This document shows positions 34,708-46,265 of a stretch of DNA of 64,000 bases, piece after piece. This DNA comes from Gelatoporia subvermispora B (Eukaryota > Basidiomycota > Agaricomycetes > Polyporales > Gelatoporiaceae): contig KB445791.1 of NCBI GenBank assembly GCA_000320605.2, positions 851,260-915,259 on the forward strand, in the 5' to 3' direction. A model generated the notes under the pieces. The model ran no database searches and was not told where the DNA came from. It was given only the letters and a program-made list of their open reading frames with translations. The number at the start of each line of letters is the position of its first letter. Position 1 is the first letter of the stretch. Position numbers and translations under genes: made by a program.

Positions 34708-35142
34708 ATGCGAAGGTTCTCCCTCTCTAAAGTTTCCTTGGCGCGTCGCTCTAATGTTAGTCTCTCCCGATTCTGTGGGTTGTACACTTCCTGATGTCTG
34801 CCCCCATTCTAGCGTGACTCTATCGAGAGCACAAGACGCACGTCTTTGGAGAGTGCCATCTCGACAGCTACACTGCCTTCCGACGAATACCTCGTCAGCT
34901 TGGTGAGTTTTGATAAAAGAATCAACTTGACGCAAACTTATTGACATGCTGCTAGCCAATTGTTAACCTCTCGAGCTCCCCATCACATACAAGCAGAAAC
35001 AGCTACGTCGGAGAGGTGAGCCGTGCATGACTATCATTGAGAGCATTTGAATTGATCGATTCTTGTGCAGGCGGAACTGCTAGACGACGACAATCTTGCA
35101 TGGGGTCCCGCTCGCAGTAGCAAAGCCAGCCGCAGACGATGA
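34708..35142 (+). CDS. Unrecognised 89-residue protein encoded by four small exons
   Basis: Exons 34708-34755 (48 nt), 34813-34902 (90 nt), 34956-35015 (60 nt) and 35071-35142 (72 nt) are each a multiple of three and join in phase 0 through GTTAGT, GTGAGT and GTGAGC donors with TAG/TAG/CAG acceptors. The product is hydrophilic, Ser/Arg-rich, with no signal peptide or membrane helix. RRFSLSK at the N-terminus and RRTSLES in exon 2 match the R-R-x-S consensus of PKA-type kinases. The middle is Ser-rich, then an acidic LLDDDN patch and a basic SRRR end. I do not recognise a family. Confidence comes from the coherent splice structure and the TATA-like box, not from homology. Confidence 0.6.
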
Positions 35143-36602
35143 GACCGTGTTTCGAATCAAATCACTTTCGGTGTACATCAGGCGTCGAGGGCCTTCAGCC
35201 TCATAATGTATCCTATAGCTTGTAACAATATGATGGATTCGCGCGATACCCGCACATAGGTTCAGATCGGCTGTCTGAAGTTCGCGTGATCGAGCGAGCC
35301 TGAGCGTTCTTCGGGTTCCTGCAGGGATTGGTGGTGAGGCACATAAAGCGTCCGAATGACATTCAATGGGGCCAACTCTCTCTGCTTGCTGCATAAGGAA
35401 TGGCCAGCAACCATGGTCGCCGGACCATTCTCAGAGGCGGTCGGCACTTCTCGAGCGCCATGCCACGCGACTTCATCCCTTCGCAGAGCCCAATATAATC
35501 ACACTCGCGGGTACTGTGGCGCTGGATATGTTCCTGAGTTGATCGCGATTGTGAGATGAATGCTGCCCACCGCTGTCCGAGTACTTTATTTTCCGAGTGT
35601 ACGATCGTGCATCCCTTGGCCCTTGGCCGCTGAGACCGCCACAGAAGCCATGACATGTCGAATCTCAACCACGCGGGACGCCTTCTGCGCAGCTCCTGTG
35701 AATGTCGAGATCTTCTGGTCAAACGTGCGAAGTCGAAACGCGCTAGGGATGGGCGCGCGCCCATAGCTGTGCTGTACTCTGCTGCGGAGATACTGGGACA
35801 CTAAACTTCGCAATGTACACTCATCTACAAGTGTGACGATACCCCGCGTTGACTCCATCTCCACCTCTCCGAGGGGCCACGATACTGGATAGACGTCAAG
35901 GGCGTCATAGGTACCCGAAATAAGTGCAACATGTCGATTGCAGACATATTTTCAAGGGTAAATTAGGCGATGAGCTGGCATTCATATTAGCACAGACGTC
36001 ACCACATTGAGTACATATCGACTCTCCATGCTAGAGGCTCATCACGCTCCACTGGAGACAAAATTCGATCGTTCCAATCGTGGAGGGCAAGTGCGCACTG
36101 TATCCGGACAACCCATACATGGCGTGTGATACGGTCTAGAAGGCTCCGCAGTACTGGTCGTCAAGCCAAGCTGTGCACAAGGATTCGCGGATCCTCGAGG
36201 CCTCATTACCGTTGGCTTGAGAAAGAAGACCAGGATAGACATGATACGATTCATAATAAGACTTATCCACACTGGACAGCATCTCGCAGCTTGGCATGGG
36301 TGCTCCCGCAGCACATTCCTCGCTACGTAAAGCGCTGTTAAGTGCAATATAGGGATCCAATTTGTGAGCCGCAGTAACGCATGGCACCACTTGCCAAATG
36401 CCGAAGTAGCATGCAGTGTATCATTTTCTCAACACGGGGGTTCCCCAAAATTTCCTTGATACACCCCGGGAACACTGGGCAGACTTGCGTGAGAAACAAA
36501 TGAGCCCTGTTCAAAGGGCCTCCGGTATTGTACAGCTGCGAGTAAATTACCTCGCGAAAGGCACACCAGGTCACGAGCCACATTCCGCAGACGAATGGGA
36601 TG
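35143..36602. other. Stretch without a supported gene
   Basis: It lies downstream of the thiolase gene and of the small gene. Several short frames exist on both strands (longest about 140 codons) but they overlap each other and show no motif. Confidence 0.45.
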
Positions 36603-38596
36603 TCAGAGCTTGGCCAGCTGGAGAACAAAGGGAGAGTTCTTGCGGGACTTGACCTTGTCAACATCGGCCATGGTGATCGGCTTGCACTCGTGCGCATGAT
36701 TGTACCCAAGCCTTCACACGTTTTGTTGAATGACGAAACATTCGAATCGGCCGAAGCACTCACCGATCCCGACCGTCCTGGCCTCCAGCCTGGTAGAATT
36801 CGGGTCTACGCAATAGGCTCACAACACATGCACCCCCGAGGCCTAGATTATGGACGAGGCCGAACTTGCCTCGCTTGTCAGGAATGTCAAAGAGACCCGG
36901 CGCTTGCATGGGACCAGCCCCTACAATTCAGCACAGCATGTCATCATCATGTCCAGAATCCAGAGTAGTTAAACTGACATTCTCGCAATTGCACTGCCAA
37001 CCTTGAGATTAAATGTGGATCGGCGCAGACAGGATACCAGTGACGCACTGGCGATATAAAAATGCATGCCCAATCCGGTAGCTCCCAATGGATGTCCCTT
37101 GGCTTCAAGTCCGCCGCTCGGATTGATGACATATTTGCCACCGTACTGTCATTTTCAGTCAACGTCTCGCGTGACTTGATATGTGATAGTCATGCGTACT
37201 GTGTTGTCACCCCGTTCCACCAGCTTGTGTGCCTCGCCCGGTGCACATAGCCCAAGCGCATCGTACGTGATAAGCTGATCAAATAATCACATGTCAGCGT
37301 GCGAGCATGTGCACATGAGAAATCGAGTCCGTACTTCGTTGGCGGCAAAACAGTCGTGCAGTTCGACCACACCGACTTGATCTCTGCCCTCGCCTTGTCC
37401 GAAGCCAGCTTGCTTGAATACATTATCTGCACAATTCTTCGTCATACCAAACCCGACTAGTTCCATTGCGCTCTTGCTCTCGAACGTAGACGGCTCATCT
37501 GTTGCAAGCGCCTGAGCTATGATCTCAATAGCCTGATTTTCCAGATGATGAGCGTGCACGAAATCCTCCGACGCAATGACACAGCAGGCAGCACCATCCT
37601 AATTGGTAATTGTCAACATTGGGCGCATGCAGATATGCTGGAACCATACGGATGTGGGGCTGCACATGAATTTCGTGAGCTGTTGGCAGATCTTAGGCGA
37701 TGCGAGCACCTGCTCAACGGTCCAACCATCACGGAATTGCGAATAAGGGTTGTTCACCGAATGCTTGTGGTTCTTCGATGCTAGACCCCGCATAAATCAT
37801 GCGATCACGGATTCTGGCATCGAGCTCACCAATCTGGGCAAGGTGATTGATATTTGCCCCATATTTGTCGAAATATTCCTGCCCGCCATCGCCGAACATT
37901 CGCGGTGCGCCAGGGCCCGAGTTCGGGCCTGTGCTAAGGTTGTCTTCGACCTCCTTCATAACAAGATTGAGGGGAAATGTTGGGCTCGGTCTGTCCGGAA
38001 AGTTACTGCCGAGGCTGCCACGAGACATACGCTCAAAACCGAGCGCCAGGGCACATTCGTTCAACCCGGACTTGACCATATTGTTCGCGAGGTACATAGC
38101 AGTACTCCCGGTCGAGCAATTGTTATTGACATTGCTGATGGGGATGCCGGTCAACCCGAGGTTATACAAAGCTCGCTACCCTCGCATTTGTGAAATTACG
38201 ATGCATACGAAATGACGAATTATCGTACCTGGCCACTTGTGGAGTCGCCGTAGCAGTATCCAACGTATGCAGACTCAATGGAGTCGTATGTAATCCCTGG
38301 TAGGCAGATAATTTGCATATGCGTACTGAGAGCCACTTTGTGGACGACGAGCTATACCTGCATCGAGCAATGCCTTTGTGGCTGCTTCCAAACCCATCTA
38401 TGATAGATAATCAGGTTACAACCATACTGGCTGAATTACTCCAAGACCTACGTCTTCAGTTGTCCTCTGCCCTCTGGGCTGGACCACATGGTGAGTATTG
38501 ACAGAGTTGATAGGAGCTTGCCGTGGATACTAGTACCTTGATGAACGCGGTGCAACCCCCACCGATTATAAACGTTCGGCGTCCCTGAGGAGACAT
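36603..38596 (-). CDS. SCPx-type peroxisomal thiolase (sterol carrier protein thiolase domain)
   Basis: Twelve minus-strand exons: 38596-38537, 38478-38452, 38397-38358, 38296-38229, 38175-37830, 37780-37650, 37598-37335, 37274-37200, 37145-37049, 36993-36979, 36920-36764 and 36711-36603. They encode 462 residues. Thiolases of this type cleave branched 3-oxoacyl-CoA in peroxisomal beta-oxidation. Seen are the nucleophile motif [10 protein letters not shown], the [10 protein letters not shown] and [12 protein letters not shown] segments, [17 protein letters not shown] (catalytic His), and [13 protein letters not shown], where the second active-site Cys is expected in bacterial-type enzymes. 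The C-terminal tripeptide Ala-Lys-Leu is a PTS1 signal. No SCP2 lipid-transfer domain follows. Exon 10 is only 15 nt. It diverges from LIP2 with 409 bp between start codons. Confidence 0.9.
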
Positions 38597-39005
38597 ACTA
38601 GCTTTGTTTCGTGACTTTGAACTCGTATAAAGAGAGAGTTGTCTCTCTCTGCGGCTCACTGCTAGCACGATGAATGTGCTGCAGTAATGTTCGTGGTTCA
38701 ACGTCCATGGCGCCAGATGACTGCGTCGGACACCACCGCCAGCGGCAGGCCTCTATGATCACCGGATAGCCGGCTGATACGTACCAGACTATTGACGTAA
38801 GTCTAAATTGCTATATATGGTGACTGTTAGATCTCCGCCATTTTCCCAACCCTGTAGGTCTGACCGGTCTGGTACACATCTATACAGGGTCTGGAACATC
38901 CTTGCTCTTCGTAATCGTGCTATCGACTCGAGCTTGCATTTCGTCCATTTCACCGCCGGATGAGAACACTAGATCTCTCATAGAACGCCCTCATTATCGA
39001 GAAGC
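38597..39005. promoter_or_regulatory. Bidirectional promoter region between thiolase and LIP2
   Basis: 409 bp separate the two divergent start codons. No classical element is obvious. Both products act on fatty-acyl substrates or cofactors, so shared control is possible but not shown. Confidence 0.35.
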
Positions 39006-39797
39006 ATGTCTTCGCTTCCACCAGTCTTCTACCATTACTTCCGCCTTCCACTGCCGTATGCACGGACTCTTGCTCTTCAAGAACATGTACACTCTTTGCA
39101 ACTCTCTCGACGCCGTGAATCTGGAGATCACAAGGACATCTTATTCCTTTTACAACATCGTCCGGTATATACTGCCGGACGGCGCCAGCGAATAGATCTG
39201 CAAGAAGTGCAAACCGAAGCTGAGCGGCTGCGTGGGCTTGGCGCAGATTTCGAAGCCACCCGGCGCGGAGGCGAGACGACCTACCACGGCCCCGGGCAGA
39301 TCGTCGGATACCCACTCATTGACCTCGGACGATATAGCCCCACGATGGCCATTCGCACCTATGTGTGCAATATGCAAAAGCTGCTCCAGACACATCTCCT
39401 CGAGGGCCACGGGATCAAGCATGCTGCCAGCGAACATACCGGCGTATTCCTGGACGAGCAGACGAAGATCGCCAGCATTGGGGTGCATGTGCGGCACCGC
39501 TTGACAAGCCATGGCTTTGCTATGAATATCACTCGGGAACCGCGGCCATGGTTTGACAGGGTGGTAGCGTGCGGGCTGGTGGGAGTCAAGGCTGGGTGCA
39601 TCGCTGACGTCACTGACCAGAAGGACGTCACCGTCGAGGGAGAAGTTAGAGGCTTGGTAGAGAGATTTGGGCGACTGTTCAACCGGGAGATGGTACAATT
39701 GGACGTGGAAGCGGACGAGGATGTCGCAAAGGCGGTGCGAGAGCTGGAGGAGGATGCGGCTCGGGCAGGAAGGTGGTCGATGACGCCAGCATCGTGA
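39006..39797 (+). CDS. LIP2: Lipoyl(octanoyl) transferase, LipB family
   Basis: A single exon of 263 codons. The enzyme moves the octanoyl group from acyl carrier protein to target lysines of mitochondrial dehydrogenase E2 and glycine-cleavage H proteins. The family motifs are present: TRRGGETTYHGPGQIVGYPLI (about residues 83-103), IASIGVHV, SHGFAMNI and the active-site region VACGLVGVKAG, where the Cys is the acyl-thioester residue. The Lys of the catalytic pair is expected in KIASIG. The length fits fungal enzymes. An Arg/Ser-rich presequence is not obvious, although the N-terminus is free of acidic residues. It diverges from the thiolase gene. Confidence 0.9.
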   Translation: MSSLPPVFYHYFRLPLPYARTLALQEHVHSLQLSRRRESGDHKDILFLLQHRPVYTAGRRQRIDLQEVQTEAERLRGLGADFEATRRGGETTYHGPGQIVGYPLIDLGRYSPTMAIRTYVCNMQKLLQTHLLEGHGIKHAASEHTGVFLDEQTKIASIGVHVRHRLTSHGFAMNITREPRPWFDRVVACGLVGVKAGCIADVTDQKDVTVEGEVRGLVERFGRLFNREMVQLDVEADEDVAKAVRELEEDAARAGRWSMTPAS

Positions 39798-41586
39798 CCC
39801 ATTGAGATGCTATTCGCATTTGTACTGCAGATGGTCCGCAGGAACAGCACAATTGTCCTGGTCATGCGTGCCTCCTCATTACAGATGTGAAAGGTTCATC
39901 TTCGGGAGTTAGTCTGATGTCGCGACATTCCTTCTGGCGACTTCCAGCACATTTAAGTTGTCGCGCCGACGATGTTCGTGAACATCAGAAGCGTCATTGG
40001 CGATCCAGGTCAGCGGTAGGCCATTCTGAGCTAGGTCTCTTCGAGGCGCGTAATACCCGGACTGCCAGGACGAAGGAGCTTATATTCGCCCACGAGCGAC
40101 ATCTTTCATTTATGTAGATCGCCCTCGACCCGAGAAGGCCTTTCCGGGTCATCGTAGCTCCTTGCCTTTCCGTTCAACAGCTACAGTAAGGGTTAATGTT
40201 CTCCAGGAGTTGCGCACCCGATGTGCATGACATTGTAATTCAAACTTCTAGTGCTCTGGAAGCAACATCGACTTATCCCGTTCAAACACTAGTGTAGGAT
40301 ATCTACGCACGGCAGATGTCACTCCGGAGACGGGGCCCGGAGACGGCGTGACGCACACATGTGCATTGTGGCGGATCTCGCAGCTAGTCATGCTGAGAGT
40401 CCGTACAATGCGGTGTGTCGATCGCGCGACATATGGTCGCAGATCATGCGGGCCCTACTTGCTACGTCGTGCCAGATAATTTTATGCACAGCTATCCCGT
40501 GGCCACATTAAACGCTCCTGTTTTCTCCGGTTCTGGGGAATCGCCTTACCACCTGTAACGCCGGTCTCCCGGGTTGTCGAGATAGGTGTCTGATCCCGAC
40601 TTGATTGCCAAATGCGGTAAACCAGACCTGGATCTCGCTCCCTCGGAGACTGGTGTGCAACTGGATTGGAGGGTCTTCAGCTGTCCTTACTGTGTACGGC
40701 CACCACCGCGTAGCGATGAGAGCCAATCATCTCAGCGATCGTACGTCATGTGGGGGGCATTGCTATCCGCGTTAACCTTCCAGAGCTCGAAAGGCCGCGC
40801 AAGGCGTAGATTGCGAGTGGCGATGACCCACTTTTGGTTCTCTCTGCATCTCGTACTGTCCCCGCCGTTACGAGTCCCGTTGTCATGCGGGCGGCGATGG
40901 TGGTCATCTCTCTGACCACTCCACACCCTCATGTCACTGACTTGCTTCTTGGAGCTTGTTGTACAGATGCAAAGGTCTGTTGTGACCAATTCGACCGGTG
41001 GTCACAACAGCTCTGTCCGAGACACGCGCTCAGTGTAACCCCGGTTCCGTTCCGTTGCGGGTGTCCCGAGGTCGTGCGCTCTCACATCCGCGAACCGGGA
41101 TCATGCAAATCTGGCCACCTGATTACATGAGCGAGTCGCCCGTCGCGAGCAGTACGCTCGTGGCGCGATATTCGAGCACTCCCTCGATCGCCATTCAGGT
41201 CAGTCTTCGTGCAAATCTCACGCGTGGAGTCAGAATCTGACCTTACGGTAACGAAGATGGGCCCGCTGCGTTGATGCGACACACGCACTATATCTGGCCC
41301 AGTATTTCATATATACGCTTCCATTGGGTACCGGAGTCGCGACGAGCATGCTGGTCCGCGCTCCATAACTTCCGAGGGGACCTTGTGGCCGCCACCTCAG
41401 AAGCTCACGCCGCTTACCGCCGCTGGTAGTCCAGAACTACCGAGACAAATCCGCTGGGACCTTGTGACGACGTTGTCCGAGGCAAGTCAAATTGTCCTCG
41501 AGCTATAAAGCCTCCTGCGTGCTAGATATGTTTCGTCAGCACCAGGTCCACCTTTGTCAAGCTCCTCCGCTCGTCGTCCTATTGAG
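39798..41586. other. Intergenic region between LIP2 and the GH16 gene
   Basis: I see only short motif-free frames. The last 100 bases before the GH16 ATG include a possible leader. Confidence 0.45.
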
Positions 41587-43006
41587 ATGTGGTCATCATT
41601 CGCATCCTTCACCGTCTTGGCCCTCGTTTCGAGGTCTTTGGCTGCAACGTACTCGCTTAACCAGAACTACGTGGGCACCGACTTCCTTACAGCTTGGACT
41701 CACGAAGCTATTGCGGACCCCACCAACGGTCGAGTGTAAGTAGTCATCATAGATGATCACCAAGAACGTTGCATAACACCTGGATCTATCAAACAGGAAT
41801 TATGTGGACCAGGCAACGGCAACCTCGCTCAACCTGACTTATGCGAATGGCGACACACTAATCATGCGCGCGGACGATACTACTGTTCTCAGTGCGAGCG
41901 GCCCCGGCCGCAATAGCGTCCGCATTCGGAGTAATGCCGAGTTCACCCATCACGTCGCGGTGTACGTACCCTGAATCGAATATCGTCGCTTGCTTGTCTG
42001 ACAGTTGCATGCAGGTTTGATATTCGACACATGCCTCAGGGATGTGCGACGTGGCCTGCAGTATGGGAAACAGCTGAAACGAACTGGCCGAACGGCGGTG
42101 AAGTTGACATCGTAAGCCTTCATACTCGCTATCGAAGATGCGTAGCACGAATAATTGAACGATTTCGCACTGTTATGCTATTAGTAAGTGCTAATCCGAC
42201 CTTGCGCTAATTGGACATGACTGACTTCTTATCAAACAGGCTCGAAGGTGTCAACGATGAGACGCCTGACTCGATCACCCTGCACACCGGCGCAGGTTGC
42301 ACAATGCCTGCCTCAGGTCAAACGATGCTAGGGTACTTGCGTGCTCTGTACTGTTATGCTCGATGTTCATGTACTCCCCGGATAGAGCTCTAACTAGCAC
42401 CGACTGCAACGCTAACGACAACGGCAATGCCGGGTGTGGAGTACGTGCGCCGAGCGCCAACAGCTACGGACCTACCTTCAATGCTCAGGGTGGTGGTTTC
42501 TATGCCATGGAACGCAATTCCGATTTCATCAAAGTCTGGTTCTGGTCGCATAGTGATGGCGGAGTTCCCTCGGACCTCTCAACCGGTGCAAGCTCTGTAG
42601 ATACCGACAACTGGGTACGTGGGAGCTTTGGCGTCTATCATGTCGTGGCATGAGTTCTTACGGAATTCTGCCAGGGCACCCCTACTGCCCTCTTCCCTAA
42701 CACGGATTGCGACATCGACGAGGAATTTTCAGCGAATAACATTATCATTAACCTAACCCTTTGTGCGTGCCTGGTCTTGTCGCTGCCGTAGATTATGCTG
42801 ACGTCCTGTTAGGCGGTGACTGGGCAGGGCAGGCAGCTGTCTTCAACGGTGCCGGATGTCCCGGTGATTGTGTGGGTAAGTAATTTGAGATGACTCTGCT
42901 CCTTCATGTCAGAAGTTTGACAACTTCAACAGACTATGTCAACAACAACCCTAGCTCATTCTCGAACGCATATTGGGACATCGCTGCTGTCAGGGTGTAC
43001 GTGTAA
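41587..43006 (+). CDS. Secreted GH16 endo-1,3(4)-beta-glucanase (Lam16A-type) with an aberrant intron at the catalytic motif
   Basis: Exons 41587-41735, 41797-41961, 42015-42110/42111, 42240-42332, 42398-42614, 42675-42762, 42813-42875 and 42933-43006, about 314 residues. A signal peptide (cleaved near SLAA) precedes the mature protein. It closely follows the laminarinase Lam16A of Phanerochaete as I remember it: THEAIADPTNGRVNYVDQAT, GRNSVRIRS, MPQGCATWPAVWE, NNIIINLTLCGDWAG, DYVNNNPSSFSNAYWDIA. The catalytic stretch GGEVDI..EGVND (two Glu) is split by the fourth-exon junction. There a plain GTAAGC..CAG splice after 42111 shifts the frame by one and meets an early stop. Frame is kept only if the upstream exon ends at 42110. 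So the copy is either expressed through a composite intron, or is a pseudogene, or has a sequence error. It is convergent with the GH5 gene. Confidence 0.8.
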
Positions 43007-43241
43007 ACACTATGCCGTCGGGAGCGAGGAATTTCAAATGACACATACTTAAAGCTAAATTCACTGTAGTACTTAGTCTCCGTGTCATGCCGTGTTGTAC
43101 TCTAGCATTACGATTGCGGCGATGCTCGCTGCTGTTACGAAGGATATCGATGATTACACGACTACCTAACAACCCAATGCGAACGACCATGGATGTGATC
43201 TCGTGGCACGGGAGTAATGGTATTGGGCAATTGCAGGCATA

Positions 43242-44851
43242 TCAGTGCTGAGGAGCGGAAAAATAGTCAGAGAAATCGAAAGCTGCTGGAGCCTGGAGTG
43301 TCTGCTGAGCCGCATATTTTAACGTGGGCCAGGAGGGGTCCGTGACGCCAATTTCGTAATCGTTTCCTTCCTGTCGACGGTGATTCAGCTAACGTCTCGC
43401 GTTACAGACGAACACCTTGAGACTCACATGGGGGTCCGCATTGGGAATGACCTGCCAATAGAGCCAGGGTATCCCAGAGGCTGTGATATTCCCAGCAAAG
43501 TCGCGAATGTTCTGATTGCGAACTTCAGTTGGGAGTGCATCTCCTACTGGGCAGTCATTGTTCTCAGTGTCATAGAAACATGCTCCCCTATCACGCGCAG
43601 CCTTTCAGACGAAACGACCCCGAAAAACATGCCTGTGTAAGCACACTGACCATTCCTCGAAGAGCAATTTGATCCCTGCAGCTTGGGCTTGTTCGACAAA
43701 GGGCTGGATTGCCGATGTCAACAAGTCACCGACTCCGTAAGCATGTATCGAAACAACGTCAAGCGCAGTACAGTTGAGAAACCCGGGTTGAACGGACTCG
43801 GTAAGGAAGGATTCGCCTCCGGTCATCACTGCGATCTGAGATGGCCGGTCAATTCGATTCAATACCGACAATGCAAGCGATGGATTCACTCCACTATTAT
43901 TTCCGAGTTGACCCCGAATGGTTCTAGCGCGACCGCATTGCCTATTCGAGAAGGATAAGATTCGCGGGAAGCACACAACGGCGACACACTAACCACTCCT
44001 GATGGTCCTCTATGAATGATTGGCCCTGTGCCCACGTCAGTAATGTCTATCCGTGTTATATCATTTGGTGTATTCACAAGACCGATCATAGCCTCATTCT
44101 CAGCCTCAAAGCCAAAAATGTGGTCTTTGAGCTCCTTCCAGGGCTTCCCGATACCAACGTGCACGTGGTTCAGGACGTGCACAAGTCGGGCATCAAATGC
44201 CGACCGAGCGTCGGGGTCGGTATAGAAGTCAGTAGTCCCGAAGACTTGCTCATAGACATCGCCAGCATCGAGGGCGTTCCAGCTATGCATGCTAATCAAA
44301 AGCTGCAGAGCCTTGAGGTTAATGCGCAGTGTAACTGGTACCTTTCTTACCTTAATCCCGTGTGCCTGGGATGCGACCATAAAAGCATCCAGTCTTTCGA
44401 GAACCGTATCGTTATAGCAAGAAGCAGTCCCATTGCAAATTTGAGTCGGTTCTAGGCTTGGAAAGGGGTTAATAGGCGTTCCCTTAGCAATACAAGGCTG
44501 AGTAGTATTCTGGGTCGTTGTTGGTGATGAGAATGAGTACCTTCTGGTCAGTTGATTGACCGTCAAGCCAAACGCGAAGGACTTTCATTCCAGCGCTCGA
44601 CAAATTTCTGCACAAGAAGTTTAGCCGTCGATTCATGACCACGGCCATAGAACCGACTACTCGGCGTAACGAATGCGACGTCATGAATTGGACACTCACT
44701 CAAGCAAGACACTCTGCTCATTCTCTGTGAGGCCTGCAGCATAGTACAAGTTGGAGCCAGCGAAAGAATTGGCCGCGATGACACAGTGCACAACCCCGAA
44801 AACTAAAAGAAGGGATGCCCCAGCTAGGAGGCTGCTGGAAGAGCGCATCAT
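43242..44851 (-). CDS. Secreted GH5-type glycoside hydrolase (mannanase-like fold)
   Basis: Eight minus-strand exons, 44851-44700, 44607-44541, 44497-44351, 44302-44078, 44025-43994, 43941-43651, 43587-43428 and 43370-43242, encode 400 residues. A signal peptide (Leu/Val-rich, ending near VIAA) is followed by NSFAGSNLYYAAG, MKVLRVWLDGQ, HGIK-LLISMHSWNALD, FEAENEAMIG (acid/base Glu after Asn), DVVSIHAYG and LLFEEWGA (nucleophile Glu). This order fits clan GH-A family 5 and resembles COG3934-type endo-beta-mannosidases. The exact subfamily and substrate are uncertain. The gene is convergent with the GH16 glucanase, stop codons 235 bp apart. Confidence 0.82.
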
Positions 44852-45608
44852 ACTCTGGCACAGGTTGGGGCGTGACGTAAAAGCAGCAGATCTCAGGTTA
44901 ATGTAGTACACCAGCGCGGTCTCACTATGCGTACCTCAATTAGCCCGCCATCGCAAGAATGACGGTGGTCTATATATCAGGGCTCGGATTATAGCTCGCA
45001 TCATGATCAAGCGACGCCGAATCACTTACGAATGTTGATGTGCGAAGCGGTACGTTGTCGATGCTCCAATCAAGCGCTGCAAAGAGACCCAGCTGTCAAA
45101 GTCGTACTGCCTTGCCTTGCATGCAAGTCATGATCCTGTTGTTTCGGACTATGTATAGCAGTACCGCATGGGAGAAATTATCCGAAGATCCTACAAATAA
45201 CTTTCTGCCAGTGGCAGAATATGGTCGATCCATGTCATGGGCTGTTCATTTGATAAACCATACTGGGTCCCGAGGCCTACTGCATAGCTCACATTCAGTC
45301 TGACATTTTGCTGATCCAGTCGAAATATGAAGTGGTGGACACCGGCTCACAACCGGCGCGAGCACTAACTTTGCGAGACGCCGAGATAATATTGTGGGAA
45401 CATTTGCGCGAGATCTGTCCGCATCGATCAGTGGCTGACAGTGCTCGCCCCCCAGTCTCTACCAGTCTCTCTCTCTACCACAACTACCAGCCAACATTGT
45501 TCTGTCATACTTGACATTGCGGCAGTCTTGAGAGTCCTCTGTATCGCTCCGCACCGGGCACGAAACGTCAGCACCAAACTCGCTCTGCACATCTGCGGAC
45601 CAGACGCA
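44852..45608. other. Intergenic region between the GH5 and reductase-like genes
   Basis: A divergent promoter region. No other gene is seen. The open frame upstream of 45609 is in phase with the reductase but starts without an ATG and its content is not protein-like. Confidence 0.45.
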
Positions 45609-46265
45609 ATGCATGTACTCGTCCTCGGGGGTACTGGACCTAGCGGAATCAAACTTATCGAAGAAGCTTTATTTGCGTCACACACTATAGTCATATACGC
45701 CCGATCACCGCAAAAAATCCCATCCACTATAACTTCCAACTCCTCTGTGACCGTCGTCGAAGGAGAACTGACCGATGCCGATGCCTTGGACCAGGCCATG
45801 CATGGTGTTCATGCAGTACTGTCGGCACTTGGCCCTGCGGTCAAAAACGGCCCGTTACATCCCAGTGGTACCCCACTCGCCCACGCTTATGAGCTGGTCA
45901 TCGACGTGATGAAGAAGAATGACGTCAACCGGTTAATTTTACTAGGTACTGCCAGCATACATGACGAGAACGACAAGTTTAGCTTGCAGTTTGCGGCTCT
46001 CGTCAGTGGAGTGGCGATATTTGCACACAATGCATATAAAGACGTAGTTGCCATTGGAAAGACGGTTCGGGGGAGCGATCTTGTTTGGACGATCGCTAGA
46101 GTTCCTCTCTTGACGAGCAAAGAACAGAAGGATTTCGTCGCAGGTTATATTGGTGACTCCAAGATCAAGACTACGCTGTCGAGAGCAGCTTTCGCTCGTT
46201 TTGTGGTCGAGGAGCTTCAAGCGAACGAGTGGTGCAGAAAAGCTCCGCTCATCTCTTCTCTGTAG
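45609..46265 (+). CDS. NAD(P)-binding atypical short-chain reductase-like protein
   Basis: A single exon of 218 codons. The N-terminus MHVLVLGGTGPSGIKLIEEA holds the GxxGxxG dinucleotide-binding turn of a Rossmann fold. Further marks are VTVVEGELTDADALDQAM, HAVLSALGP and LILLGTASI, as in NAD(P)H-binding (PF13460, NmrA/BLVRB-like) proteins. There is no YxxxK pair, as expected for the atypical group. The substrate is unknown; such proteins can be flavin reductases, redox sensors or transcription regulators. I start at the ATG because the GGTG motif should be within the first ten residues. Confidence 0.82.
   Translation: MHVLVLGGTGPSGIKLIEEALFASHTIVIYARSPQKIPSTITSNSSVTVVEGELTDADALDQAMHGVHAVLSALGPAVKNGPLHPSGTPLAHAYELVIDVMKKNDVNRLILLGTASIHDENDKFSLQFAALVSGVAIFAHNAYKDVVAIGKTVRGSDLVWTIARVPLLTSKEQKDFVAGYIGDSKIKTTLSRAAFARFVVEELQANEWCRKAPLISSL

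Noticed and set aside
34324..34959. 211-codon minus-strand frame
   Set aside because: It overlaps the promoter and first exons of the small four-exon gene, has no motif, and its content is not protein-like.
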